Both the position numbers and the translations under genes were made by a program. From positions 18,856 through 82,855 of the forward strand of contig JASANZ010002230.1 in the NCBI GenBank assembly GCA_030849805.1: a DNA stretch of 64,000 nucleotides, written 5' to 3'. Below the pieces are notes generated by a model, which did not search any database, had not been told where the DNA came from, and was given only the letters and a program-made list of their open reading frames with translations. Shown one piece after another: positions 9,313 to 19,296 of the stretch (the first letter of the stretch is position 1; each line of letters opens with the position of its first letter). The stretch comes from Sergeia podlipaevii. Lineage: Eukaryota > Euglenozoa > Kinetoplastea > Trypanosomatida > Trypanosomatidae.

Positions 9313-11244
9313 TTACAGCTTCATGCCACAGTGACCACAAAACTTCTGCGGGGACGACGGGAGCGCGGTGCCGCAACCCGTACAGAATGACTGCTTAGTA
9401 GCAGCGGAATCTCTGGCAGGCCCGCCAGGCGCGGGGGGCGAAGTAGTAGGCGTCTTCCGGGCAGCCCCAGTAGATCCTCGAGGAGTAACAACGCTGGTGG
9501 CACTTGGTATATTGCGAGGCTTCGCACCTGGTGGTTTATTTCGCTCAATACACACGCTTTGGTGCTTCTCCACTCGTTCAGGGGTGAACTTGCGGCCACA
9601 ATAGCAACAGGGAGTAAGAGTCGTCTCGGTATTGTGCATTTCCATCTTCAACCGCGAGGGCACGTTCTTAAAGCGTGAGACGTTATTGAGTGGAATCTTG
9701 TTCCGCGGCTGGGCACCATCGCCACCACCAAAGCTGTCTGTACCAAACCCGCTGCCACTCACTTGACTCAATCCGGTGCTCTCCTCATGCGCGGCTGGTG
9801 GCGCCTCCACTGCAGTCATGGATGAGCGAGTAGAGGGCTTGCGCCGTTGCTGCAGCTGCAGATTCGGCGCTGTCACAAGGGGTTCAGCCACATCGCCATT
9901 GGCCGGCTGAAAGAGGGAAGGAGAAGAGGAGCTCACTTGGTCAAGAGACAGCGCCGCAGAGGCGTCATCTGCACTGATGTACGATGTCGGCTTCATGTCA
10001 GCTGGACGGTGGGGGGTAGAACTCTCCGCGAGAGCCTCCCGCTGCACTGAGGCGGACAAGCGACGCTCGCTAGCGCGTCTTGGCTCCGCATCATCATCAC
10101 CCGCAAATGCGCTGCTGCTATCGTTGTCACTATTGGCCACACGCCGCGCATCTGACACTGGAGGAGACTGCACGGAAACCTTCCGCTGTAGAAGCGGGAC
10201 TGAAGTGAGAGAAGAAGTCGCATGAGAAGCGACGCCGGAGGAGCGGCGACGGGTGGCAGTCACAGCAGGGGGCACATTGTTGCAGTCAGCAGAGGGGCTG
10301 GGCACGGCATAGGTGCCTGAGGCCTTGATCGGCACGTTGTCCGCATCAGCAGCAGCACTGTCAGCGAGCGGTTGGGAGGGTCGCGTCGCACTTGGAGACT
10401 TGTCGGACGTCCCAGGAGGGACCGCGTCAATACCCAAATCCGCTGGTACGCTGTAGCCACCGGATGTTCGAATCGGTGCCTTCTCAAAGTCGCCAGCCCA
10501 CAGCTGTGGCGGTGGGTGGGACACACTTTCGGCTGGCCTGCCGGCGCCTGGAGCAGCCACCGTAGCCTTGGCGGGAGCGGCGCGACTGACCGGCTTGGCG
10601 CTCGACCCAGGCTTGCAGCTACGCAGGTGCACCTCCAAACGGTCCGGCAAGAAAGTGCGCCCACAGTTGGGGCACGCCTTGAGTGCGTTTGTATTGAATT
10701 GGTCAAATTGAATCTGATTGTAGAGCTCCGTGGGGTCAGTTGCGCCTGCTCTACGCTTCCCCTTTGTCATGCCGTCACCACCGTTGCGAGTGGTCCCGCT
10801 TCCGCCCACAACCTGAATCTCTGCCACCTTCTGCTGAACCATCCTGTCGTGTGTTGCAGGATCAATAGGCTTGGGGCCGCGCAGTTCCGGCTTCGTGCGC
10901 TCCCACTCGATCATCTTTTTGAGATAGCACTGGGGGCGATGGAACTCAATACTCGCCTTGCCGAACTGGCGTCCACAGAGATAGCAGAACACAAAGGCCG
11001 GCGCGGTGCCGGGGGCTCTGCTAGTAGACTTGCGCTTCTTTCCTTGTGAGCCACGTGTTTCCGCAGCATCCTCGGGACGAGGCTTGCGCAGCTCCTTATC
11101 TAGAATCTCCTGCAACCCTCGAGCAACGATAAGATCGCCATCCTCTGGGGTGCCCGTGCGCCGCATGGAGCGAGGAGTGCGTGGAGTCACAGTTCCACCA
11201 TTTGGATCTTGGTATTGACTAATGCTTCGCCGTGCCGCACTCAT
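9313..11244 (-). CDS. Zinc finger C2HC domain protein (ZC2HC1/FAM164-like)
   Basis: 643 residues from the ATG at 11244. Three short C2HC fingers (C-x2-C-G-R-x-F-x8-H-x3-C) are visible. The first has Cys87, Cys90, His102 and Cys106; the second Cys191, Cys194, His206 and Cys210; the third lies near residues 540-565 (PCCYCGRKF). The C-terminal 25 residues form a zinc-ribbon-like pair of Cys knuckles (FCTGCG and FCGHCG). The rest is Ser/Pro/Ala-rich and probably disordered. The C2HC finger type is that of ZC2HC1A/B and relatives, whose molecular role is poorly known though several occur in flagellated organisms. An AG acceptor at 11327 would give an 82-nt leader. Identity of the finger family is solid; function is not. 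Confidence 0.83.
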   Translation of the reverse strand: MSAARRSISQYQDPNGGTVTPRTPRSMRRTGTPEDGDLIVARGLQEILDKELRKPRPEDAAETRGSQGKKRKSTSRAPGTAPAFVFCYLCGRQFGKASIEFHRPQCYLKKMIEWERTKPELRGPKPIDPATHDRMVQQKVAEIQVVGGSGTTRNGGDGMTKGKRRAGATDPTELYNQIQFDQFNTNALKACPNCGRTFLPDRLEVHLRSCKPGSSAKPVSRAAPAKATVAAPGAGRPAESVSHPPPQLWAGDFEKAPIRTSGGYSVPADLGIDAVPPGTSDKSPSATRPSQPLADSAAADADNVPIKASGTYAVPSPSADCNNVPPAVTATRRRSSGVASHATSSLTSVPLLQRKVSVQSPPVSDARRVANSDNDSSSAFAGDDDAEPRRASERRLSASVQREALAESSTPHRPADMKPTSYISADDASAALSLDQVSSSSPSLFQPANGDVAEPLVTAPNLQLQQRRKPSTRSSMTAVEAPPAAHEESTGLSQVSGSGFGTDSFGGGDGAQPRNKIPLNNVSRFKNVPSRLKMEMHNTETTLTPCCYCGRKFTPERVEKHQSVCIERNKPPGAKPRNIPSATSVVTPRGSTGAARKTPTTSPPAPGGPARDSAATKQSFCTGCGTALPSSPQKFCGHCGMKL

Positions 11245-12724
11245 GCTTTCCCCGTATGTTCGTCAAATAAATTGTTTAGTATGTTGAATGTCAAATTTCT
11301 CAACTTGTGAAGCTATTCAATGGGCACTATTCAAAAAAAGAAAAAAAAAATGGTAATAATAAGAAATCCTGCGGTACACACACGATAAAAAAAAATATGC
11401 ACCTTTAAGCGTGTGTATGTGTACGTTTTCTCTTTTCACCTTTTGTATTTCCCCTTACTCCTCTTCACTATCCTCAAAATACTGAAAGAGTCTCCTAGCA
11501 ATTGTAATGAATTTCCTTGTTTCTTTTTAGTTCAATAATGCAATCGTTTCAGTCCAAAAGATCCCTGATAGAGGCGCACAACGCAGTAAAACAAAATTAG
11601 AAAAAAAACCGAAAAGATGAGCACGAAAAATTGAATATTGTGGTTCAATTAATATATATATCAGATGGCAGCGCATCCATACGCACACAGTACATACCAC
11701 GAATTGAGTGAAGCACTAGGACGTGACCATCCTCTTTTTTTCGTATCGCTCAGCAAAACATCTACCTATACACCATATCACCACTATTAATATGCTACCT
11801 CCCTATGTATTATCATTGCTATAATTGTATGCTCTTTTCCTTCCCAATCGTGTTATTTTTTTTGAATCTTTATTCGCTTCGGTTTTTTTTTCTCTTTTGT
11901 TTCCACAACTCCTCGCTCGCGCTCGCACATATAGCCTTCCGTGATAATCAAGTGGAGTTCCAAATAGACGCAGAATATATCACCAATAGTTATCATCCAT
12001 GTCCACACAGTGACACGTGTACACACGTATACATACGGGAAGAGCCAGGAGACATACATATATATTTACGAGTAGTCCGTCACTCCCATTTTTATTCCTT
12101 TTCACCGTCCTTTCAAAAGACCTTCATTGTGCTCTGGACGTACGACGTGAACACAAAGTATATGTGACCGCGCACACCACACGCTATGATGCACCACACA
12201 CACACACAAAAAGAAAGGAGGGCAGAAGTAGAAAGGAGAGGAGGGATTGGGAGAAAATAATGGCACGCAACCGCAGTACATCTCCCCTTAGTCTCTCCTA
12301 CTACTATCCCACAGCTTCACCCGCGCACACCTGCAATCCTATATTTCTCTATTAAAACAAACACGCAGTTCCGTATTTTTTTTATAGTTGAAAAAAAAAA
12401 AAAAGTGACAAGAAGTGGACGTAAATGTACGCAAAGTCCTCGGAGCTTCAATACCCAAACCTCTCAACATATAGCATCCTTATTATATTCGTTCGCTTTT
12501 TTTTTTCAATTACATACGAGGTGTCTTGACAAACGCTGCGCATTTTCTTTTCTTTTTTTCCATCGTCGCTCTAACCGTAAAAAAAAAAAAAAAAGAATGA
12601 AAAGGAAAAAGATAAAGATAAACAGTAGGAAGACGAACAACAACAACAAAAAAAAAAAAGTAGAAGAAAAGCACTTGAAAGCATCCTCCAGCGCAACAAT
12701 TTGGTGCCTACAAGATGGTATGAA
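11245..12724. other. Intergenic spacer
   Basis: 1.5 kb AT-rich spacer between the 96-residue protein gene and the ZC2HC gene, with A-runs at 11341-11350, 12391-12404 and 12579-12594. Small frames here are homopolymer-driven. No gene seen. Confidence 0.6.
11327..11328 (-). promoter_or_regulatory. Likely SL trans-splice acceptor for the ZC2HC gene
   Basis: A coding-strand tract of ten T, C, then seven T (plus 11334-11350) is followed by GAATAG, whose AG is the first after the tract. It leaves an 82-nt leader. Confidence 0.55.
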
Positions 12725-13015
12725 TCACTTCTGTATCTTCTTTTGAAGGTGCTTAGGGACGTACGGAGCTGCACCGCCCATCATAACGGTGTCCATCTCC
12801 AGCTCGCTAAGTAAGTGAGGACGGAGGTTGGCGGGAAGATCATCAAAGCTCTCGTAGATGATCCTTTCCATAGGTCCACGGGCTCCCTTCTGAGCCGCAA
12901 ACTTCGCTGAAGCCTCTCTCACAGAGTGTGAAGCACTGCCGCTGCTCTTGGCAATTGCGTAGGTGAACACGATGGATGGCACGCGGTGGCACACAAGAGT
13001 AGGGCGAAAGAGCAT
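12725..13015 (-). CDS. Small protein, possibly mitochondrial, hypothetical
   Basis: 96 residues from the ATG at 13015. The N-terminus (MLFRPTLVCHRVPSIVFTYA) has Arg and hydrophobic residues and no acidic ones, as in a mitochondrial presequence. The remainder is hydrophilic, with ESFDDLPANLRPHLLSELEMD and a C-terminal YVPKHLQKKIQK. Base composition is coding-like and much less AT-rich than the surrounding spacers, which supports a real gene. I recognise no family; small kinetoplastid-specific mitochondrial proteins of this size are common, so a role in a respiratory complex, mitoribosome or import machinery is possible but not shown. Confidence 0.6.
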   Translation of the reverse strand: MLFRPTLVCHRVPSIVFTYAIAKSSGSASHSVREASAKFAAQKGARGPMERIIYESFDDLPANLRPHLLSELEMDTVMMGGAAPYVPKHLQKKIQK

Positions 13016-13582
13016 CCTTAAAAAGGGAAGAAATGTTTACTTCAACTGGTTTAACCGCCTTGCTTCTCTTATCTTTTCGCTTTCAAAAATATTTCGTCTT
13101 GTAATTCAACAACAAAAAAAATAGGACAGATGTTTGCTCGAGTAAAATAGAAAACACGTCCCGTATTGTAGTTGTTGCCTTACGTAAACAAACAAAAGTA
13201 AAGTAAATAAATAAATAAGTATAGTTAAAAGGCAAAAGGCTAAGTAGCAAAGAAAAAAAAAGCTATCCTTGTTGTAGCGCGATGTGTGATATTTATCGTT
13301 GAGAGAACCTTAATCAAAAAAAAGTAGTAGCACACACACACAAAAAAAAAAAGAAATAAGCAGTGTCAAGTAGCAAAAGAGAGTGATATCAATTTAAACT
13401 GCACACTTAACATTGAAGTGAAAAATGTAAAAGAATAAACTGGCAGAAGTAGTGCTAAACAAAAAGAAGGTGAATAGACAATTATTATTATTATTATTCT
13501 TCTTTAGGATCTGTGGAAAGAAGCAGAATGTTTAAAAAAAAAACACGAGGGAGAGGAAAACATACCACAACTCTAACAACAG
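13016..13582. other. Intergenic spacer
   Basis: AT-rich spacer between the TrmA-like gene and the 96-residue gene, with an ATT repeat at 13480-13497 and several A-runs. No gene seen. Confidence 0.6.
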
Positions 13583-15745
13583 CTAGCAATTGATGTCTAC
13601 CACGCAATAACCAACAAACGACGCAGCCCATGCATCCACATCTGCCACACCCGCTTCGACACCATCCACAGACATGCCAGAGGTCGCGCCATCTACAGTA
13701 GAGATGATAAGAGATACTACGTGCTGCAGCAAAGATAGCTTCATATCGCTACAACACTGCGCGAGTACCAGTCGAATGTGCGTGCACTCTTCACTACTGC
13801 TACCACCTGCCTGCGGTGGCTGCTGCCGCTGCTGCGCTTGGAGGGAAAGGATGAACTTGCACAGGAACGAAGCATCTTTCGCTGCATCCGTCAAAACAGC
13901 CAGCACTCTATGCTGGTGAGCACTTGAAGCTGCGCCGGTAGAAATACTGACTGCTTGCTCTGGCGTGAGGCGCGTCGTTTCATCAGCAATGCAGGAGAAA
14001 TGTTGTACGTTATGATGTATAGTTGGCAAGGAAGAGTCCTCTTGTTGAGCGAGATTAGCAACAACAGACGACAACGCACCAAATAGGACGTGACTTGCAG
14101 GTCCAGGGTCTGATACAGAGCAACTATTATGGAACTGTGGTTGCACTTGTGCCTGCAGCGGGTCACCCATGTATGTCCATAGCACCTGCCCCCCTGAACT
14201 CGTAGTGCCACTGGTGCGCTCGACACCTTCAAAAAGGAGAGAGCAGAGAACAGAAGAAGCTGCCTCGAGAGCACCAGCATGTCTCCAGAAAGGAATCTGC
14301 ACGCACACCTCATCCCCTGGCCTCTTCCTTTGTTGCTGCTGAGCGGCGAGCGACCTCGTGAGCCACAAGGACTCGTGTACGACTGGCAATGTAGCACGTG
14401 CTGCGCGCTGGAGTGGGTCGCACCAGCACTCCATCATTTGCTGAATGGGCAAAGCACGCGAATGTGGAGGGAAAGAAGAATGAGTTCCCCTCGCACCCGG
14501 CTCCGCTGATAATACCTCTTTCTTTCCTTCGTTGTGCTGCTGCAGTGGTAGTGGTGCAAGAAGAAGCGTGTCAAGAGTCTGCCCTCGTAACGGTGGGGAC
14601 GGATAGAGCCGCTCTGCAACGCCTGCTTCGTCCACGAAGCTTACCAACACCTCAACATCCTTCACAAGCGGCGCAGCAGCCAGCACTGCCTCCACAAGGC
14701 CCTGCTCATCCACAGAAAGCACGTCCGGTGGATGGGAGGGGCCACACAATGGGCTCTGCGGACCCCAGTTATGCACGTCTCGCTCTACGCGCAAACACAC
14801 CCGCAACACCGCGCACTCCCACGACCTTGTAGCGCTACAAGCTGTGGGTTGAGAAATAAGCACGTGCCGGATGGTGCGCTGTGCGCTCGTTGGCAGCCTG
14901 CATGCCCATGAGGAAAGAAGCAGCTGCAAGCGCTTCTGCTCCAAAGTGCACAGCACACAGGCAGCGCACGTGTTTGGGTCTGTATCGCCGCCTGGTGTAA
15001 AACTAAAGCCCCCCTGTGTCACGCCCGCTGCTTCGCCCCCCGCCTGCTCGCCAGAGAGACTACTACTGGAGGATGGAGGAGTATAAAAAAGATTCAATTG
15101 CTGCAAAGAGTTTAGTGTGTGAGGCACAGGGAAGGGCTCCAGGTATCTAACTTTGTGAGTGGCACTTCTCATGCCCTCCATCAAGCCCTCTCGCAATGCT
15201 TCTGCCTTGATCTCGGCGGTTAGCTGCGCACCTCCAGCCCGCCATGCCCCCATCCACGGACAACGCCTGCAGTCACCACAGGCTGCCTTCGCGCACGGCA
15301 GAGGTCGTAAAAGCGGCGCTGCACTCGTAGGCGATGTACTGCTGCCCGTTATGTCCTTGGCAATGCAGAGGCGTAACGGGGGAAGGAGCTCGCCCTTGGT
15401 AACGCAATCATAAAACCTCGATGGAGCGCGCACAGCCACTCCTGGCGCCAGCTGTGATAAAATGACATGTTTTTTCTTCACCACCACAGATGTTTGTTGT
15501 TGCTGCTGCTGCTGTGTGTCGCTGCTACTGGTGCTGCTGCTGATGCTAGAATCAGTAGTAGTAGTACTATTACCGCGCTCAACAAGAGAGATGGTGGCCT
15601 CACACCCAGTTGGAATCATGCGCGTCGACACGATACTGATAAAGCTCTTCATCATACCTCCGCTTGGCACAGTGAGTGATCTGCTGATTTGCTTTTGTCT
15701 TTTGCCGCCTGCGCGCAGCAACTTGGCAAGCCTCTGGCTAACCAT
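13583..15745 (-). CDS. TrmA/RlmD-like protein with N-terminal cysteine cluster, divergent
   Basis: 720 residues from the ATG at 15745. The frame runs further upstream, but the next ATG (15817) precedes the T-run and AG that look like the splice acceptor, so it would be spliced away. The N-terminus is basic (MVSQRLAKLLRAGGKRQKQ), like a mitochondrial leader. Around residues 150-162 Cys151, Cys156, Cys159 and Cys162 form C-x4-C-x2-C-x2-C, followed by a helix and the HKVRYLEPFPVPHT and GGFSF segments. This order resembles RNA m5U methyltransferases of the TrmA/RlmD family, which hold an iron-sulfur cluster. I cannot find a clear SAM-binding DxxCGxG segment or the family's catalytic end in the C-terminal half, so it may be a non-catalytic relative. 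Ser/Thr and polyglutamine tracts occur near residues 58-84. Confidence 0.62.
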   Translation of the reverse strand: MVSQRLAKLLRAGGKRQKQISRSLTVPSGGMMKSFISIVSTRMIPTGCEATISLVERGNSTTTTDSSISSSTSSSDTQQQQQQQTSVVVKKKHVILSQLAPGVAVRAPSRFYDCVTKGELLPPLRLCIAKDITGSSTSPTSAAPLLRPLPCAKAACGDCRRCPWMGAWRAGGAQLTAEIKAEALREGLMEGMRSATHKVRYLEPFPVPHTLNSLQQLNLFYTPPSSSSSLSGEQAGGEAAGVTQGGFSFTPGGDTDPNTCAACVLCTLEQKRLQLLLSSWACRLPTSAQRTIRHVLISQPTACSATRSWECAVLRVCLRVERDVHNWGPQSPLCGPSHPPDVLSVDEQGLVEAVLAAAPLVKDVEVLVSFVDEAGVAERLYPSPPLRGQTLDTLLLAPLPLQQHNEGKKEVLSAEPGARGTHSSFPPHSRALPIQQMMECWCDPLQRAARATLPVVHESLWLTRSLAAQQQQRKRPGDEVCVQIPFWRHAGALEAASSVLCSLLFEGVERTSGTTSSGGQVLWTYMGDPLQAQVQPQFHNSCSVSDPGPASHVLFGALSSVVANLAQQEDSSLPTIHHNVQHFSCIADETTRLTPEQAVSISTGAASSAHQHRVLAVLTDAAKDASFLCKFILSLQAQQRQQPPQAGGSSSEECTHIRLVLAQCCSDMKLSLLQHVVSLIISTVDGATSGMSVDGVEAGVADVDAWAASFVGYCVVDINC

Positions 15746-16412
15746 TTTTATGACTAAGGCGAAGAACGCGTAGACGTGTATGCTTGAAGTTACTTTCAGT
15801 AAAAAAAAAAATATCATTTTTATTATTAAAGAGAAAGAAAGAGAAAAAGGAATCAAGCATAAAGGGGATTGGGGAAGCACAGAGTGTAAAAGTTTTTGAG
15901 CGCCACATTTTTTTTTTTTTAATTGTCGATGCCATTTGTTTAGATATCAAAAAAAAAAAAAGCAACACTAAGCATACAGTTGAAAAGTCTGTACATTTAC
16001 GATAACAACAACAACAACAGAAAGAAAGTTAGAATGAAATTGGCTGAAAGATACAAAGCTGAAAAGATAGGAACAAGGCGGCTCATACTATTAAGTCTCT
16101 ACGCCTTCCCTCTATGCACGCACATGTATTTGTGTATGCGCTAAACACACAGACACACATACCACTACAACCGTAAGGGTAGTAACTGTGATCTTGGATT
16201 CTATGCTTGGGAATGGCAAAATGTAGAAAGAACATACCAGTGGTGGTTGAGCATGCGCAGCTATGCACCTTGCCTTCACATCGCACCACCGCCTATCTAC
16301 TACACAAAGCCTTCTATTGTTATAATGAAAAATGACACACTATTCGCTCATTTCTCCCCTTTATTTCGTCTCTTCCTTTGAGAGGGATACGTCTAATGCC
16401 CCATTGATGTGG
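15746..16412. other. Intergenic spacer
   Basis: Spacer between the FAM161-like gene and the TrmA-like gene. A less AT-rich stretch at 16083-16320 has short inverted repeats but no convincing gene; a 68-residue minus frame there shows no recognisable domain. Confidence 0.55.
15793..15794 (-). promoter_or_regulatory. Likely SL trans-splice acceptor for the TrmA-like gene
   Basis: A run of eleven T on the coding strand (plus 15801-15811) is followed by ACTGAAAG; this first AG leaves a 47-nt leader. It decides the start, because the upstream in-frame ATG at 15817 falls before it. Confidence 0.6.
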
Positions 16413-18866
16413 TTACGCAGAGGACGACCCGGAGGATTCAAAACTGTCGCTATCATAACCACCTTGCTTTGCGGAGATGGTAGAGGAAGAGGAGGAGCTA
16501 CCGCTGCTGGATGACGACGAAGAAGAGCGTGAATGGGTAGCTGCAGCAGCGGTGCCGCTAGTGTCCTTCTTCTTAGACCCACCTTCTCCTTCCGAATCAG
16601 ATGCAGCGGACTCCTTGACTGCCTGGGCGTCTTCACCAAATGTCTCGGTGGTTGTGGTAGCGTCAGCAGCTGGATCCGCAGATGAGGCTAAAATGCCTTC
16701 GATGGTAGCACCATTCAGCCCCGTCTCCTTGAGCATGCGCATGATTTCCAGCTCCGTCTCTGCACGTGCGCTGGCAATGTCATTCAAATGAACCGGTTCA
16801 GCAAACACCGGCGGCATCATGGCCACCCGCTCCTTCATCTCAGCAAGTCGTGCCTTGGCCATCTCCTCGTTCTCACGCATCGCGCGTCGCAGTTGCTTCA
16901 CCTTGGCAGCAATTACCGCCTCGTGATCCGCCCTGGTGTCAATGAGATACTCCGAGACTCGCTTGCAGATCTCCCTGCGCCTGCGCCGAGCTGCCTTCTG
17001 CTCCGCCAAGACAGCATCCACCTCTGCCGAGCTCGGAAGCAGAGCAACAGCAGCGTCCGCATGTGCACCATCACTCTCAGCAAGTGCCCGCTGCTTCTCC
17101 TGCATGTATTTAGAGTAGATCGCCTCCGTGCGCAAGGCATGAGCGCGAGTTCCCTTCGGAATGCTTGCCCCTGCCTCTACAGGAGCCGCAGCAGGCGGCG
17201 ATGCCGCCTCTCCCTTCACCTTCGACTTCACTTTGCTGATCAGTGCTCGCCTTTGTACCTGCTGCATGCGCAGCTGGTGCTCGCTTACTGCTGGTCGCTT
17301 GCCAACCACTACGTCTTCCTTTGCGGATAGTGTAATGGCAAACGCTTTGGGTACCGTGACCGGTTTGCTCTTCTTACGCTCGGAAAGAGCCACTCTATCC
17401 TGTGCCCAAAGAGCCTGAAAGTCAGGCACGCCAGGCTTCACGTTGGGCTTGAAGGTGAGGTTGGAATTGTACTTGCGAACAGCGTCAAGGGAGGCGTCTC
17501 GCTTGCCTGCAACTGGTGCGGAAGCTAACGCTGGCGGCGATGCTGTGGTGCTCGGGGCGAGGACAGCAGCAACGCCTGGAGTGGGCGATGAGGCAGTTGC
17601 AACAGCAGTGAGAGCGGGAGCAGGCACTGCCGCAGCTCTGGGAACAGCGCCTACAGGACCAGCGGCAGCAGGTACCGCTGAAGCGCCGGTGGCGGTCGCA
17701 GGCAGCACAACAGGAGCAGCCAGGGATGGCGCGCCAGCAGCAGGAGCAGCAGGGGCAGTCTGGGCAAGCACAGGCTGCCCAACTCCAAACGCAGCCGTCC
17801 CAGAAGTCGCCGCAGGTTGTGCAAGCAGAGCAAAAGAGGTCGGTGGAAGCGGCATGGCCAGTCGTGCATGCCGCTCCGTTTCCTCCCTATCTGCTGTCTC
17901 CTTCAGCTGCACTGCTCGCTGCTTGACGCGCTCCTTGCGCACCTGCTCGTGCTCCTTCATGGCAGGCCACAGCTTTAGCTGCACCTCAAGCGGCACCACC
18001 TCACGTCTCCGGCTGCGGCTACGGCTGCGGACCCGGACCCGCTCTTCTTGCTCTGCCTGCCTTCTGCGCCACTCACTTCGACTTAGAGGTTTATCATTGG
18101 CATCGTAGACCACGCCCATAAGCTCTTCACGTGTCTCCCTCAGGCCAAGCGCAGCAAGGCGGATATACTCCTGTTCTTCCTTTGCTATCTCTGCGCGCTG
18201 ACGCGCCAGCTCCTGTACCGCCGCCTTGCGCACCCTCCATTCCTCAACCATGAGGTCGTACTTGGGCAGAAACGTCACAGGTGGGACTGGTGAGGCACTG
18301 AAGCGCGACACCTTGGCCTGCTCCTTCTTCTCTTGCTGCCTCTCCTCCTGGCACCTCCGCTGGCTTGTACCCTGTGGTCGCAGCTTTTCTCGCTTCTCGA
18401 AGGAGAAGGGCTTCGCCTGACGCAGGCGCTCTTGACGCCGCGCCTCGTACCCTTCCTGGTCACTCACAGCGTGGAAGTACCGACGCATCGCCTCCTCTGC
18501 GCGGCGCTGGTACTTGCTCTTGAGCTGCTCCACCTCGGCAAGTCGCTCTGTTAGAGAAAGGACTTGTTCCCCATCCATCGTTGGACCTATTACAAGTGCA
18601 GCTGCTGCCGGTGCTGCTGGCGGTGTGTGAGACGGTACACCACCACCACCGCAGGAGGCCACTGGTGATGAAATGTGTAGCTGCTGTTCTAACTGCTGCT
18701 GTTCCCGAGACAAGTGCGCCAGCTCCTCAGACAGCGCCTGCATATCATGGGAGAGGGTCACGTCCCCGGTAGTCGGGTTTTGTGCACCTGCAGGGTGAGA
18801 CAGCACGACTGCCGCCCGTGCGTATTCTATGTGATGAACCTCATCATACACATTGCCGCTGTGCAT
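16413..18866 (-). CDS. Coiled-coil protein, FAM161 (UPF0564)-like
   Basis: 817 residues from the ATG at 18866; the frame extends 32 codons upstream only by using a TTG. Much of it is charged helix typical of coiled coils (EEQEYIRLAALGLRETREEL, KEHEQVRKERVKQRAVQLKE and others). Two short segments resemble FAM161 signatures: KPFSFEKREK near residue 152 and SKPVTVPKAFAITLSAKED near residue 499. The order of a KPFSF motif, basic helices and a VPxPF-like motif is that of FAM161 ciliary and centriolar proteins, which would suit a flagellate. An Ala/Pro-rich linker lies between about residues 330 and 470. The C-terminus is a Ser tract ending in YDSDSFESS. The coiled-coil nature is clear; the family call is tentative. 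Confidence 0.68.
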   Translation of the reverse strand: MHSGNVYDEVHHIEYARAAVVLSHPAGAQNPTTGDVTLSHDMQALSEELAHLSREQQQLEQQLHISSPVASCGGGGVPSHTPPAAPAAAALVIGPTMDGEQVLSLTERLAEVEQLKSKYQRRAEEAMRRYFHAVSDQEGYEARRQERLRQAKPFSFEKREKLRPQGTSQRRCQEERQQEKKEQAKVSRFSASPVPPVTFLPKYDLMVEEWRVRKAAVQELARQRAEIAKEEQEYIRLAALGLRETREELMGVVYDANDKPLSRSEWRRRQAEQEERVRVRSRSRSRRREVVPLEVQLKLWPAMKEHEQVRKERVKQRAVQLKETADREETERHARLAMPLPPTSFALLAQPAATSGTAAFGVGQPVLAQTAPAAPAAGAPSLAAPVVLPATATGASAVPAAAGPVGAVPRAAAVPAPALTAVATASSPTPGVAAVLAPSTTASPPALASAPVAGKRDASLDAVRKYNSNLTFKPNVKPGVPDFQALWAQDRVALSERKKSKPVTVPKAFAITLSAKEDVVVGKRPAVSEHQLRMQQVQRRALISKVKSKVKGEAASPPAAAPVEAGASIPKGTRAHALRTEAIYSKYMQEKQRALAESDGAHADAAVALLPSSAEVDAVLAEQKAARRRRREICKRVSEYLIDTRADHEAVIAAKVKQLRRAMRENEEMAKARLAEMKERVAMMPPVFAEPVHLNDIASARAETELEIMRMLKETGLNGATIEGILASSADPAADATTTTETFGEDAQAVKESAASDSEGEGGSKKKDTSGTAAAATHSRSSSSSSSSGSSSSSSTISAKQGGYDSDSFESSGSSSA

Positions 18867-19296
18867 GTTTTTTTTTTTTTGTAAGCAAACGGTACGTGGT
18901 GTTAATAAAATATGTACTGTCTTTGTCCCTCTCGATTGCTCTCTAGATAGCAAGGGAATCAAATTGAAAAGTAAGTACTAATAGATATAAAGAAATGAAA
19001 GAAGGATGATTACAGAGATTTCTTTTTGGGGGAAAAAAAAAATACAAGAAACTACTTCACATTTGTACGCAAGTCTTCACAACAATAAAATACCGCAGTG
19101 GGAAAAACAGAAAGATATCCCACAAAATTAGTAATAAAAAAAAAAAAATGTCCTCAACAGAGTAAAAGGCAAACATGCAAATAAATAAAATAAATAATAA
19201 AAAAGAAAAAAAACAGTGTCGCAGCTCCAAAAAAAAAAACACCAAATTTACTTCCTTGCCTCCTGCCAGATTTCTCGTCTTTCTCTCTCTCTTCCC
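18867..19296. other. Intergenic spacer
   Basis: Short AT-rich spacer between the DOP1 and FAM161-like genes, with A-runs at 19032-19041 and 19137-19147 and a pyrimidine-rich plus-strand stretch at 19252-19300. No gene seen. Confidence 0.6.

Noticed and set aside
10372..11049. 225-codon plus-strand frame opposite the ZC2HC gene
   Set aside because: No domain, and the zinc fingers on the minus strand explain the region.
16083..16289. 68-codon minus frame in the spacer before the TrmA-like gene
   Set aside because: Possible small gene, but it has no domain, is Cys/His-rich and lacks a clear acceptor; left unannotated.
17443..18108. 221-codon plus-strand frame rich in Ala and Ser
   Set aside because: Shadow of the Ala/Pro-rich linker of the FAM161-like gene.
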